Source of the DNA: Ascaris suum | Lineage: Eukaryota; Nematoda; Chromadorea; Rhabditida; Ascarididae | NCBI GenBank assembly: GCA_013433145.1 | Contig: CM024169.1 | Location: forward strand, 12,718,817 to 12,782,816 | DNA length: 64,000 nucleotides | Direction of reading: 5' to 3' | In this document: piece by piece, positions 1 to 10,431 of the stretch | Layout of the letters: each line of letters opens with the position of its first letter | How positions within the stretch are numbered: position 1 is the stretch's first letter | Program-made: the position numbers and the translations under genes | The notes under the pieces: model-generated | Databases searched by the model: none | Told to the model about the DNA's origin: nothing | Seen by the model: the letters and a program-made list of their open reading frames with translations, nothing else

Positions 1-165
1 GCAGTGTTGATCATATAAGGACAAATCGGAAGTTTGATTCAATAATTGTGTCTGAATAAAGAGAAGAAAGGACTGGAAAACCATCAAATTTTCGTATCCC
101 TCTATAACACCTCTTTCTTTTGACTGATCATTGAAAGCATCTCAAGTTTTGCTCTCAAAATGTGG
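1..165. other. 3' flank of the Kunitz/lustrin gene
   Basis: This lies downstream of the proposed stop codon. No AATAAA is visible on the minus strand in this short piece, so the 3' UTR and poly(A) site probably continue outside the window, or the gene has further exons there. Confidence 0.4.
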
Positions 166-449
166 TTATTGCGGATACAATGAACGGAAGGAATCTTTGC
201 TTATTGGAAAGAAAAAGCACCTTTGTGCTTCATTATGCAGCTCTCCGTTTGATCTAGTCTTTTCTATGTAATTGAAGAGGGAAAAGTATTGTTCAGTGCT
301 CTCGACATATGTGAACGAGTATTTCAGCAGGACTTTCAATATGGCTTTGGTACCATTATTATCGCAAATATCACCCATCCTCTTTCTATCATTTAAGGCG
401 ACATCATAGCACAAAGATTCATCAGCAAATTTACCGGTATGTCTTAATC
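166..449 (-). CDS. Probable terminal exon: degenerate Kunitz-like domain and stop
   Basis: The acceptor TAAATTCAG gives a phase-1 start, matching the donor of L4. The frame runs to TAA at 166-168. The layout still resembles a Kunitz domain: an early LCYDV cysteine, an aromatic strand (YSFTYVEST), a SLFNY strand, a NGELHNE segment where GNxNNF is expected, then a Cys. Most disulphide cysteines are gone and the first segment is expanded. It could be a decayed module or a C-terminal extension. A spliced exit at AAAG/GTGC would be phase 2. Confidence 0.5.
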
Positions 450-3400
450 CTGAATTTAGACGGAGGGAGATGTTGAATACCCCGCATCTAGCAGTTGTCT
501 AATTCAGTCACCACAAAATCGCTGGTTAAACGAGTGGGAAAAAACGATGCAAAATATACTACGTAAAGCCGAAGAAGGGGCTATTTTTGTGCTAAAAAAA
601 CGTAAACGTACTTCCTGAGCAGCATAGAGTCGATTCATCATCGCCACCAATATGACACCAATATTCATTGGGACATGGAGACGAAGGCCCACAGCGTCTT
701 GGCTTGCCAGACGAATCGAGAAGCACTGAGTTATTGCCGCAAACATTTGTACATTCAGCTTAAAATATTATTTCGGGTTAATTTTTTTCAGTTCCGGCTG
801 CTTCACGCACAGCTTAGCTCATTCTAACTCAATATTTGAGCAATTTGTAATCCAATCTGTAACACATACTTCGTCCTTATATTTTCGGCAAATTACCCAT
901 ATATTGTGTTTATATAATAACCAAGAAGCGCTTCAAAATTCAAATAACTTATTAGAATCTTTAAGCGAATTTCCCAGTACACAACAACGTTGTAAATTGC
1001 AAGATGAGGTTTGATTACTGCATCGCTAGCGGTTGTCACTACTACATTCCACAGTGTACTCTTCTCTTCTACTATGTTTACTGTACTCATTTTTGGTTAC
1101 TGTACTCCAAAGATGCGCTACAAATTTTTGCTGCAAGATGGATGTATATAAAATGGATGACAAAAGCAAACAAACATAAGGAAGCGAAGCAGAGTTTGAC
1201 TCTACTATTCAAGACGGTCAAAGTATGCATCATTCGAGAAGTCGTCAAGGAACTTGTAGGCAGATTTGAAAATTTTCAAGCATCAATATCACATATGTCT
1301 TCTATATGATCTGGTATTCTAGCAGAATAATAATTTAAAATACACAAAGGAATAACTTACGTTTGCATCGTTTTTCACACTCCTCTTTGCTGAGGAAGTT
1401 ATTCTGATTTCCTCTAGAACCTTTATAGATGAATGGTGTGCATTGTCGATTGCACGAATTGTCGGAAGGATCGGAGAACCATCTTGTAATGTTCTCACTA
1501 CCATCACCGGTTTCCAATGGTAGCGTGCATGGATTTGAGACAGCTGAAAAATCTCACTCATATAGGTTGAGAAATTCCGCTTGCTATTGCAACTTTATTT
1601 TGCAGAGGTTGTCGAATTCGTAAAACTTTTGGCACGACTATTTGAATGCGAAACGAATATGCAACACATAATATGTTCAATATATTTGCATCCATGCTGA
1701 TTATGCAATATTGCAATATATACTTGATTGTGTAATATATATTTGCACTCATGCCTCAAGGTGCCAAATACTGAGAATTGCTTATAGCCTATTTGAAATT
1801 TTACAATTCGTTATGATTTTGCTCATTCCTCTATGTTCGTAATTACTCTACCAGAAAACTTCGGTTAAACATGAGCATATTTCATGAAATAAGAGTAATA
1901 AGATTTTTCCTTAGCCTGGAATCTGAGAATCTGAGAATATAAGAATCTGAGAATCTGAGCATATAAGCCCAAAGAGTAAAACTTTTACGCTTCAAACCTA
2001 TACTGTTTTCCCTATTAAAATTGAATATAATGCATAGATATTTCCGACAATAACTTCTCTTCCCGCTACGATCATATTCAATTGCCATGCAGAAAAAATC
2101 ACATCATAAACTGATTCCCTCTTTCCAATTTGTTGATCGTGCTTAAGCGCTTCAGGAATGTAACCACTAAGTAATGAAGTTTGTAGTTTAGTAGATTCTG
2201 GTTTTGAAATTAATTTTTTCGAGTGACCAACCTCCACGGCAACAAACACTGGTCAATCGAGAGGATCCGAGATGACACCACTGTCCGCTGGCACATTGGT
2301 CATCGTTGTTGCACTCTTTGCGTTCGCCATTTATAAGTGGCAACAAGCAAATGTTCAACGACTCTAAAATTTTTAGCGCTAATGCTGAGGAATTTTCCAC
2401 TTCAAAATGCAAATAAAATTTCGATAGTTGAGAAAATTTTCAAAAAATTTTCCACTTTTTATGAAAATTTCTATAGGCATGATTCTCTAGTATGTCAATA
2501 ATCGTGTCCTATGAATTCGTCATTAATAAATTGCCGGATTGCTCGCATTTGTTCGAAATACACTAATTACTAACTCTTTCTCTTCACCTAGCAAACACAA
2601 TAAGATCAGGATTTATCCAACGCATATGAAAAGTCGAATTTCGGATAACACTCTATTTTAGCAGCAGCTTTAAATAAATCTCTTTTTGCATGCAATAGCT
2701 TTTGAAATGAACATGGAAAAGATAGTATTGTAACATCTTACTTCGAAAATATTAGTTAACTCAATGCATTATATTAATAATATTTTCCTATCAGGTGTTC
2801 AATTACGCAACCGTAATGATAAGGATGACAATAATGCGATTGGTGAAAATTTCGTTGAAAAATTTTTCTATGGTGAAAAATGATAAGAATAATAATTGAA
2901 AAATTAATATGAGTGGTGAAAAAAAAAAAAACATAGAAGTGGAAAATTTTTCTTCAAGAGATAATAAAAAGAAACTCACTAATGCATTCGTCTTCACATT
3001 CCTCCATTGTGAGGAAATTATTCTCATTGCCACGAATTCCTTTATAGATGAATTTTTTGCAGCGTTTTTCATTCACTTCATAATAGAATCTTGTAATGAG
3101 CGAATTGCCTTCACCTTTATTTACCGATAGCAAACAACGATTACTCACTAAATTAAATAAAAAGTTTTTAAAATTGAATTTCAACATATTCATGAAGAAT
3201 TTCCGCCCATCACTATAGTTTCTCTTCCCTTCCGTTTCTTGTTCTCCACCCAACTCTCTTCTAATTGTTGGCATCAATCTCATATTTTATATGATATTAT
3301 CTATCACATTACTGAGCGCATTATTGAAATCTCGTATTATCGTAGAAGACTGCATTAGTGATAAATCAATGTATTAGCATCGTTAAGTTATGCGTAAATT

Positions 3401-6400
3401 AATGAGCGTTGTTTTTCTTGTTTTTTTTAGCATAATTACATATCATATCATTCAGAAAAATCAACAAAAACCATTGATGAGTTGATTGTCATCCCCACAA
3501 TGGACTCAAAAATGAAAATATACGAGTGTCGATTTTAAAAAATAATCAAACATTCACCTGAATGTTAATAAGTCTCGCTGTTAATAACTGTCAAAAAAAA
3601 ATTAGGAGCAAGCAAAACTTCAATCAGTAAGCGAAAATGCTCAATAAAACGAGTGAAATCGCTTAAGCATACATCCTGATCCTTCGCAACAGGCTGTCGT
3701 TGCAGGATTTTCCCCTATATGACAATAGTGTCCTTTGGGACACTGTGAAGAATCAACAGGACCACAAATAAGCTTGTTTTGATTGTGTCCCAAAGCTGGC
3801 ACACCATACCTGCATGGATTAGGATCACCGCTTGATGATCCTGAAAGCATGATCATCTTATTTCGATATAAAATTGATTGATGAAATGAAGCGTGCTTCA
3901 GCTGATAACTTAGGGCATGCCATGTCTTCCCACGACCTTGAGCGCGAGTTACGTCTATGTATTCAAAGAAGAGGAAAGGGAGTATAGTTTCCTCTCCCTT
4001 CTGTCTCCCGCTCTCCACAGCGCTCCCCTCTGAATGGTGGCATGTGCGCCGAAGGTCTATCCATAAGAAAAGCATCTGTAGGCAGAAATCTAGGGGATAG
4101 ACAGCGAAATGTCCAGGACGAAAATGAAATCATGGACAATAGGATTCACATTTTTTAGCGCACTAAACTACACTCCTCGTTTTTCGTTAAAATTCACATT
4201 ATGCTACATTATAATGAGCATTAAGGTCAGGTCAATCCCCTCAAGCTATTGCCATAATAGCGATGCAATAATTATAGCCATCAATTAAAAATCTCTTTTG
4301 CGCTTTAGGTAACAATTGTGCGAAGGGTTGAGTCACAGTGAACAAACTTGGAATAAAAGTTGTTTTAGTGTAAACGGTAATGACCATATCTGAAAATCAA
4401 TTTGTACAGAGCCAAAAACGCCAACGTTTATGACATAGCCCCTTCTCCCTAACCCACGACCAAGACTTAAACATACATCCTAAAAAATCTGGCGCACTGC
4501 ATTGGGATATTCCGTCGAGGTGAGAATCGAACCTCAATCGTTATAGTCAAAATATGCATGCAGTAGCGACCATTAAAGAAGTTCGGCCAGTGAAGGGTGT
4601 TTGCCGATGATCGAAGGCCTTCAACAATATTCTCGACCAACTATTTTAACTGTGAAGGGCGGGAGAGCGAGGAACCAAGCCATATCTCAGAGGAAAAAAC
4701 TTCGAAGGATGCAACTTTATTTGGGAGGACATTCTTTAAAAAGAGTTAAAACAGTTCGCAATACTTGAAAGATCCCCGAGCAGGTGCTAAAGCAGAAGCA
4801 AATTTGTCATTCTCCTAAACAATTATGCGAAATATTGCTATCGTCTCTGCAAAAGATTCTCTGCTCTTATAGTCGGCAAAGAATCTTCTTATTGTCAGAA
4901 ACACCCATGAATATATACCAATATTGTTGGCGCAATTTGCACTTTCTTGTAACTCAATTTACCACTCTAGCCTATCTCAGACTAGTGGGAATATGCGACA
5001 AAATAATAATGCGCTACGCACTCGCCTCAATTCTACTTAGTAAACAACTCTCGCGGAATACGCTTGAATAAATATGGCATAGTAACTGGCACGATATGCG
5101 CTTTTTGTTTTCTCGTTTCAATCAAGCTTAAAAACTCTTCATAAACGATCGATTCCTGTGGTCTAATGGATGAAAAATAAATTAAAAAATTTTCTTCAGC
5201 ACCGCTAAATGTCAGCCATTTCTTTCCAGATCGAAGGGTTAAGTAAAAACCAAGTCTGTAACTCCAACTGTAACACTAGGTTCCCGAGATGAAATAGGCA
5301 AAGGACAGACAGACAGACACATACGCACACAAACCTGCAGACACGATGTTGCTATAATGACCTCAGTGAATACTAATTCGTGAAAGAGCATAAGAATCGA
5401 CCAATTTCGAAGTCTCATCAGTTGATGGGTTATACAGTTTTTTGTATCAACGATCCGTTGATGGACAGCATGCAGTCAACTGTGGAACAAAATTAATGAG
5501 CAAATCTTATAGCATAGATGAACATGAATAGCTTCGACTAAAATAAACACTCGGAACGAAGCCAAACTTGCCAGATTGCTCAATAATGTGGAAGATCCTC
5601 ATCAAATTTCACTGCCATTGTTTTTCAGCTGGCCGACAATCAGACAAACAGACACAAACATGCATTCATTCAGACAAGACATCATCATAAGGATTTTATG
5701 ATAGTTTGCAAAGAGCGCACAAAAAGAGCATTTATTTGCTTTTTCGAAAATGTTCAGCTTTCTTTCGAAATGAGATTTGATTGCCGGTAATTCCGTCATA
5801 GTTGCTTAAGTCAATAGAAGTTTTTTTTTTAAAGAATCATATGAGATGGAAGGAGATGAGAGGGAGAGGGGGGTTGGATGGAAGAAGCGAACAGAGAGGG
5901 ACGCGGAGGAAAGAGGGTGGAAAAGTTTCGATTGAGAAAGAGAGCCCACAGGTTCCTCTCATAACTCTGGCGTATGCACGTATCAAAAGCTCCAATAGGA
6001 GAACCATCGACAACTTTTTAGCGTCCTTATATGACTTTATTATATAGATTTATTATATTATACAATATATAATCATACTCAGTCGAAGTGAACATTTAGC
6101 CTCACATCATCATTGAACATTTATATCAGAAAATCTAAAATTCATTAGGCAGTAATAATTCAGTTACCTGTTTCAGTAGCACAAGCCGCTTGACATTGCG
6201 CTTTTGAAAGGAAATTATTTGCATTGCCAAATTTTCCTTTATACAAGAAGCGTTTACATTGTTTTGAGAATATATCGAAATACCATCGCGTAATGACTTC
6301 ATCTCCTTCGCCAATCACATGAGGTTGAGAGCAACGGCTTTCTGCAAATTAGTCGACCTCTTTGAATTCGAACTGAAATATTTTACTACCTAATATGCAA

Positions 6401-6889
6401 AACTTGCTACTGTTTCGCTCAGTTTCTCTGTAGGATTTTTATAAATCATTCCCTTCTCCTTTCCCATCATCATTCATCTGTAAATGTCGCACTGTTTACC
6501 GACGAGAAACGACATATTTAAGCAGCTTTCCGGATGCATAATGCAGGTAAAATCAATTTCCCGGAAAGCTTACCTCATTGAACAAAGGAAGCGTTGCGCT
6601 CATGGCACCATGTTTCAACTTTCAGTCTAAACGAGGAAAGATACCTTCACATGCGTTTAATAAATATTTCAGTCCTCGACTACTACCTCCACTCTCAACC
6701 ATCAGAGGAATTACTATTTACTACCTTTATCATTAATCGGACAGCAGACGGTAGTTGCAAACGTTGCTCCCGTATGACACCAATAATCATCAGGGCAACC
6801 GCCGTTTGGTTCAACCATAAAATTACACGAAATTGGCGCTTCATAGGCGTTTAGTAGAGGTTTACCGATTGAACACGGATTTATAAATT
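166..6889 (-). CDS. Multi-domain secreted Kunitz/Lustrin cysteine-rich protein (eight exons seen)
   Basis: Gene-level entry. Reading 5' to 3' on the minus strand, the exons encode Lustrin (6725-6889), Kunitz (6168-6341), Lustrin (3673-3840), Kunitz (2980-3147), Lustrin (2232-2363), Kunitz (1361-1543), Lustrin (612-758) and a terminal Kunitz-like exon (166-449). Every internal exon starts with two bases of a split codon and ends with one, so all are symmetrical phase-1 modules. The Lustrin repeats end in a WCH/YCH ... CC pattern. The Kunitz repeats keep the GNxNNF loop and the C-terminal Cys pair. Nematodes carry large extracellular proteins of this alternating type, often linked to cuticle or matrix (family knowledge). 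The three clear Kunitz domains lack the Cys14-Cys38 pair and a basic P1 residue, so classical trypsin inhibition is unlikely (inference). No signal peptide lies in these exons; the leader is probably at 7673-8636 or in an unseen exon. Confidence 0.82.
612..758 (-). CDS. Exon: Lustrin-type domain L4
   Basis: The acceptor ends TTTTAAG and the donor is GTACGT; phase is 1/1, giving 49 codons. Cysteine landmarks are ECTNVCGN, RRCGP, PCPNEYWCHIG and TLCCSG. A longer open stretch on the same strand at 504-746 lies in another frame and is a shadow of this exon. Confidence 0.82.
759..1360. other. Intron between L4 and K3
   Basis: AT-rich intronic sequence of about 600 bp. The open frames on both strands (for example 1004-1309, plus) have no recognisable domain. 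Confidence 0.6.
1361..1543 (-). CDS. Exon: Kunitz domain K3 with an extra cysteine
   Basis: The acceptor is ATTTTTCAG and the donor GTAAGT; phase is 1/1, giving 61 codons. The reactive loop is GDGSENITRWF (Cys14 to Gly, P1 Ser, with an NIT glycosylation sequon in the loop). The partner loop is YKGSRGNQNNF (Cys38 to Ser). The middle cysteine region is SCNRQC, so there is one more Cys than in K1 and K2. The C-terminal pair is EECEKRC. Confidence 0.9.
1544..2231. other. Intron between K3 and L3
   Basis: About 690 bp. It contains a small direct-repeat patch near 1920-1965 built from AATCTGAG and ATATAAG units. Nothing else was recognised. Confidence 0.6.
2232..2363 (-). CDS. Exon: short Lustrin-type domain L3
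   Basis: The acceptor is AAATTTTAG and the donor is GTTGGT, which is weak; phase is 1/1 over 132 nt. Cysteine landmarks are NICLLP, KECNN, QCASGQWCHLG and SVCCRG. It is the shortest Lustrin module, with the spacing between the first two cysteines reduced. Confidence 0.8.
2364..2979. other. Intron between L3 and K2
   Basis: About 615 bp of AT-rich sequence. No coding signal was seen. Confidence 0.6.
2980..3147 (-). CDS. Exon: Kunitz domain K2 (four-cysteine form)
   Basis: The acceptor is TTTAATTTAG and the donor GTGAGT; phase is 1/1 over 168 nt. Four cysteines remain: NRCLL, KRCKKF, EECEDEC. The reactive loop is GEGNSLITRFYY (Cys14 to Gly, P1 Asn) and the partner loop is YKGIRGNENNF (Cys38 to Ile). 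Confidence 0.9.
3148..3672. other. Intron between K2 and L2
   Basis: About 525 bp. It contains A and T runs; nothing else was recognised. Confidence 0.6.
3673..3840 (-). CDS. Exon: Lustrin-type domain L2
   Basis: The acceptor is GCTTTCAG and the donor GTATGC; phase is 1/1 over 168 nt. Cysteine landmarks are NPCRYG, LICGP, QCPKGHYCHIG and TACCEG. An open frame continues past this donor to a stop but has no domain character, so I end the exon at the phase-matching GT. Confidence 0.88.
3841..6167. other. 2.3-kb intron between L2 and K1 with dispersed motifs
   Basis: It holds one copy (minus orientation) of the CATATCGTGC motif at 5089-5106, two GACA-rich patches (5308-5336 and about 5637-5680), a purine-rich stretch near 5825-5950, and a tRNA T-arm-like patch near 4510-4545 that does not fold as a full tRNA. 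Confidence 0.55.
6168..6341 (-). CDS. Exon: Kunitz domain K1 (four-cysteine form)
   Basis: The acceptor is TTTGCAG and the donor GTAACT; phase is 1/1, giving 58 codons. Cysteines fall at SRCSQP, SKQCKRF, AQCQAAC. The reactive-loop segment reads GEGDEVITRWYF, so the usual Cys14 is Gly and the P1 position is Asp. The partner loop reads YKGKFGNANNF, so Cys38 is Lys. The fold-defining aromatic and NNF positions are kept. Confidence 0.9.
6725..6889 (-). CDS. Exon: Lustrin-type cysteine-rich domain L1
   Basis: The acceptor is TTTTTGCAG and the donor is GTAGTA; phase is 1/1 over 165 nt. The peptide has six cysteines: PCSIGK, ISC, GGCPDDYWCHTG and TTVCC. This is the most 5' array exon I can place. 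It needs an upstream exon ending in phase 1, and the stop-terminated Ser/Thr/Pro exon at 7673-7990 does not supply an obvious donor in that phase. Confidence 0.85.
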
Positions 6890-7672
<783 letters not shown>

Positions 7673-7990
7673 TTAGAAAGCAGTACAGCTAGTTAGGTTG
7701 ATGTTAGTCGGTACCGCTGTGTTATCGCTTACGATCAGGTTTTCCTGTTGTTCCATCATGTCTGGTCTCATTTTCTTCGTCGGTCTTAAAAAATTTGAGC
7801 CTGATGAAGAGGTGACAGGCTCAGAACCTGTTGTTGGTTGAGTTGGCAACTCAGAGGTAGTATTTACAGCCGTTGTCACGAGAGTTGGGTAGACGGTGGT
7901 CGAAGAAGTGCTGTTTGCTGGTTGAGGAGGATCAGGAGGATGCACGGGTTGTGGTGATATAACTGGTACTGGTCCTGTTATTACCGGCAC
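7673..7990 (-). CDS. Ser/Thr/Pro-rich (mucin-like) exon
   Basis: The acceptor ATATTTCAG is followed by a phase-1 start. The peptide opens VPVITGPVPVISPQPVHPP and continues with Ser, Thr and Pro-rich sequence including the sequons NST, NTT and NLT. It ends at TAA 7673-7675. A consensus-like donor GTAAGC (phase 0) lies inside the exon before the stop, so it may be an internal exon in some transcripts. A probable O-glycosylated linker or tail (inference). Confidence 0.6.
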   Translation of the reverse strand: MPVITGPVPVISPQPVHPPDPPQPANSTSSTTVYPTLVTTAVNTTSELPTQPTTGSEPVTSSSGSNFLRPTKKMRPDMMEQQENLIVSDNTAVPTNINLTSCTAF

Positions 7991-8636
7991 TGAAATATAT
8001 GAAAACGGTGAAGAAAGTGTTGACCATAATATATCAAAATTGAAAAGGCCAAACAACATAAGGATAAAAGTGGATTGCCCTAACGGTTTACTCACTATGA
8101 AGGCAGCAAGGAAATGCGCATTTTCACGAAACAAACTTTTTTTATTGCAGAAAACGGGCATTCAATAAAACTTAATTGTAAGATGCCATGTACGTCAACA
8201 GCATATATCGAAAAGAATGCAGTTATGCGATTTGTCGATAAGCATTAAGTGTTACGTGGTCGTGCAGAAAGCAACTTCAATAAGGTACTGCTCATGAGGT
8301 TCATGACGTACCATTCATGACGTACCACAGGCCAAGTTGAGCTCGTTTCTATGGATCATATGGATCGTTTCTTGGTTATTCAAAACGAAGACAATTATAT
8401 TTTAAGTGCATCTGCTTGCAGTCATTAGAGTGTCGCCGAAAAGCAATAATATTGTTACCATTTGGTCTCTGATTCCATCGACAACGATTTTGGTTGAGGC
8501 ATGGTGAGCAACAATTCGTCCGAATGAATCCAGGTCTTCGTTGTAGAACGGGTTTTTGTTGAACTATCGGAATCATAAAATGAAATTGTGCGGCAACCGC
8601 TACTATGAGCTGCAGAATTAGAAGCCACCACATCAT
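7673..8636 (-). CDS. Secreted Cys-rich / Ser-Thr-Pro-rich protein (leader of the array gene, or separate gene)
   Basis: Gene-level entry for two adjacent exons. The first starts at an ATG 9 nt after a TTTCAG acceptor (trans-splice-like) and encodes a signal peptide, MMWWLLILQLIVAVAA, then a Cys-rich segment. The second (7673-7990) begins with two bases of a split codon and encodes a Ser/Thr/Pro-rich, mucin-like tail ending in TAA. A phase-1 donor is needed to join them. Candidates are C/GTTTTG at 8387, which keeps all six cysteines, and G/GTAACA inside the Cys segment. GTTTTC is used as a donor in the neighbouring GPCR gene, which makes the first plausible. Without splicing, the first exon alone is an 86-residue protein. 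Its function is unknown; an extracellular location is inferred. Confidence 0.5.
8376..8636 (-). CDS. Signal-peptide exon, small Cys-rich secreted ORF (86 aa if unspliced)
   Basis: The ATG at 8636 is doubled (Met-Met) and sits just after CATATTTCAG/CATCAGAAG, a likely trans-splice acceptor with a 9-nt leader. A hydrophobic core of about 15 residues is followed by QFHFMIP, then six cysteines in the pattern CC-x2-C-x5-C ... C-x8-C (NCCSPC, NRCRW, NDCKQ, YNCLR). The stop TAA is at 8376-8378. I recognise no family. The cysteine count and spacing suggest a disulphide-bonded secreted domain. Confidence 0.6.
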   Translation of the reverse strand: MMWWLLILQLIVAVAAQFHFMIPIVQQKPVLQRRPGFIRTNCCSPCLNQNRCRWNQRPNGNNIIAFRRHSNDCKQMHLKYNCLRFE

Positions 8637-8639
8637 CTT

Positions 8640-8647
8640 CTGATGCT
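8640..8647 (-). promoter_or_regulatory. Likely spliced-leader acceptor
   Basis: The minus strand reads CATATTTCAG followed by 9 nt and then ATG. In nematodes, an acceptor without an upstream donor this close to the start codon is typical of spliced-leader addition. Ordinary cis-splicing from an upstream exon cannot be excluded. Confidence 0.5.
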
Positions 8648-10243
8648 GAAATATGGCATGTATTTGAGCTATATCGCTAAGTGTTATACAAGCATCTGCA
8701 TATACATACTTGTAACCACTGGTCGCTGGAATCCTATCGTCGGTAACAATCATAGTGCGACTTTAAACGAGAACTAACTGATGCAGATTACAACGAATTT
8801 TAAATGCTATTAGGTTCTTTCTTAACTAGAATGTCGTTAAGCGTTTACCTCAACTCATGCAAATTTCAGCATTTAATTTCATCAAAGAATGAGCAAAATC
8901 AAAAAGAAAGGTATTCTCAATTTTAAAAATAGGTTATATTACACATTTAAGGGATCATCTGGAAATTTCTAAAACGCAAGAAGAAAATTTCTTTTTTAAG
9001 GCAATTCATAAAACACAGCACATTCCTTGATTTTGTGGATTTGCAAATTTAGCTCTTTTAAAAATCGACTACATCACGGCTATTGCGGCATCATCTTTGC
9101 GTGAACGTATGCGTATGTATGTCTGCCTGCTTGTCTGTCAAATAGTTTCAGCTATCACTGAAATCAGAACTGCGAAATTTTGTCGGTATAATTTACGCTG
9201 TAAGTAAATCTCATACAATCTAATTTATGCTGATCTATCATGCTTAGAAGAAGGGAAAAGGTCAGTATGAAAAAACCGACCTATACACTGCATAATATAT
9301 ACTTCAAACCAATAATATGGATATATTATTTCGCAGATTTTCAGTTTTTGTTACTTCCTTGTAAAACTTATTGATGAAATCAGTAAAGTGCAAAAAGCGC
9401 ATATCGTGCTATTTGCATCTATTTTTGTTAATTAGTCGGTTTTTTCACAACAATTGACTGCATACATCGTTACAACGGAATTGCACATGCAATAGAATAA
9501 CCTTAAAAATCTTAAGTTTTGGTATTGAAAAATGCATTCGATGCGAATATTTTAAAAGAAGGAAAATTGATAGCAATTAGAATGAAATGCAGCGTCCTAT
9601 CAATTATAGTATGTATTCGCTTACATAAAGGAACTCATAAGCAGGAAAAATGTTCATATGAAACGTTCATTAGAGGAAGAATATCCTCATAGGCGGAAAT
9701 GATTTTTCGCTTATTTCGAGATCCTTTTGGTGGACGATTTCATTCAATAATCATTATTTTCACACGGTGCAAGGCATTTTTGAGTAAACACATGTAATTA
9801 TACAAATCTCGGCAGTATTGAAATCGATGATCGGTGAGGTCATGCTACATCTTTATTGGTCATGTAAATTCTTCATTTCGAAACGAATAGGAACTTCCAT
9901 TGAAAAGATTTTTAGGCGAGTGTTTTTAGTGCTGAGAACTAATGATATTTTCTAACCATAACTGGTTAGAAAATATCATTAGTTATCGAAGTTATCGAAG
10001 TTAAGTGGTTAGTTAGCTTCGATAACAAAGTTAGTAAGTATGAGATAAAGTTAATCACGCGGTATAATAACTGAATATGTAAACAAGAACAATAATGGTA
10101 GTATAGATTTCATCCAGTAATGCCAAATAAGCGCCCCGTACGAAGAAGTACTTTCATAAGATGTCAGTGATAGAGATAACGAAGAGGAAAAGCGTTAGTG
10201 CTGTACAATGACCATCTGATACTCACAGATGCACAAGGGGGGT
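8648..10243. other. Intergenic stretch with hairpin and dispersed motif
   Basis: About 1.6 kb with no recognised exon. It contains a minus-oriented GACA-family patch near 9116-9140 (seen as TGTCTGCC/TGTCTGTC), the CATATCGTGC motif at 9392-9409, and a perfect inverted repeat at 9937-9984. Confidence 0.55.
9937..9984. repeat. Perfect 22-bp inverted repeat with 4-nt loop
   Basis: The left arm 9937-9958 and right arm 9963-9984 are exact reverse complements, separated by TAAC. A second, shorter inverted pair follows at once: GTTATCGAAG near 9982 with CTTCGATAAC at about 10017-10026. Confidence 0.95.
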
Positions 10244-10431
10244 TTAGTTCATATAGTCGACAGTCAAGTGTTGTCGTGGCGGGGCCAGCCCCACTGATTC
10301 ATTGCTGGATATCTCGTGCCAATCCCCGCCTAAGCCTTGCCGATTGCACAATCGCTTTTCACCTGTCCGTTTCATCGGATCGCTATGTGTACATTGTCTA
10401 TGTTCAACCAATTCTCGCATATTTGTTGTTG
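10244..10431 (-). CDS. Orphan exon-like ORF, possible C-terminal exon
   Basis: The acceptor CAAAAACAG is followed by a phase-1 frame of 61 codons to TAA at 10244-10246. The sequence is hydrophilic and much less AT-rich than its surroundings; it includes MRELVEHRQCTHSDP and ends APPRQHLTVDYMN. It has the look of a cytoplasmic tail. A phase-1 donor (A/GTATCA) inside the last GPCR exon could join to it, which would make it an alternative GPCR C-terminus (inference). A plus-strand open frame over the same bases has no domain character. Confidence 0.3.

Noticed and set aside
504..746. 80-codon minus-strand frame
   Set aside because: The cysteine-rich Lustrin frame over the same bases has splice sites and domain motifs; this frame has neither.
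4510..4580. tRNA T-arm-like patch (minus strand GGTTCGATTCTC)
   Set aside because: Only a 4-bp T-stem pairs. No matching acceptor stem or D/anticodon arms could be built. At best it is a decayed tRNA-derived repeat.
8281..8330. Short direct repeat around TTCATGACGTACCA
   Set aside because: Two short adjacent copies only; this is ordinary slippage-scale duplication.
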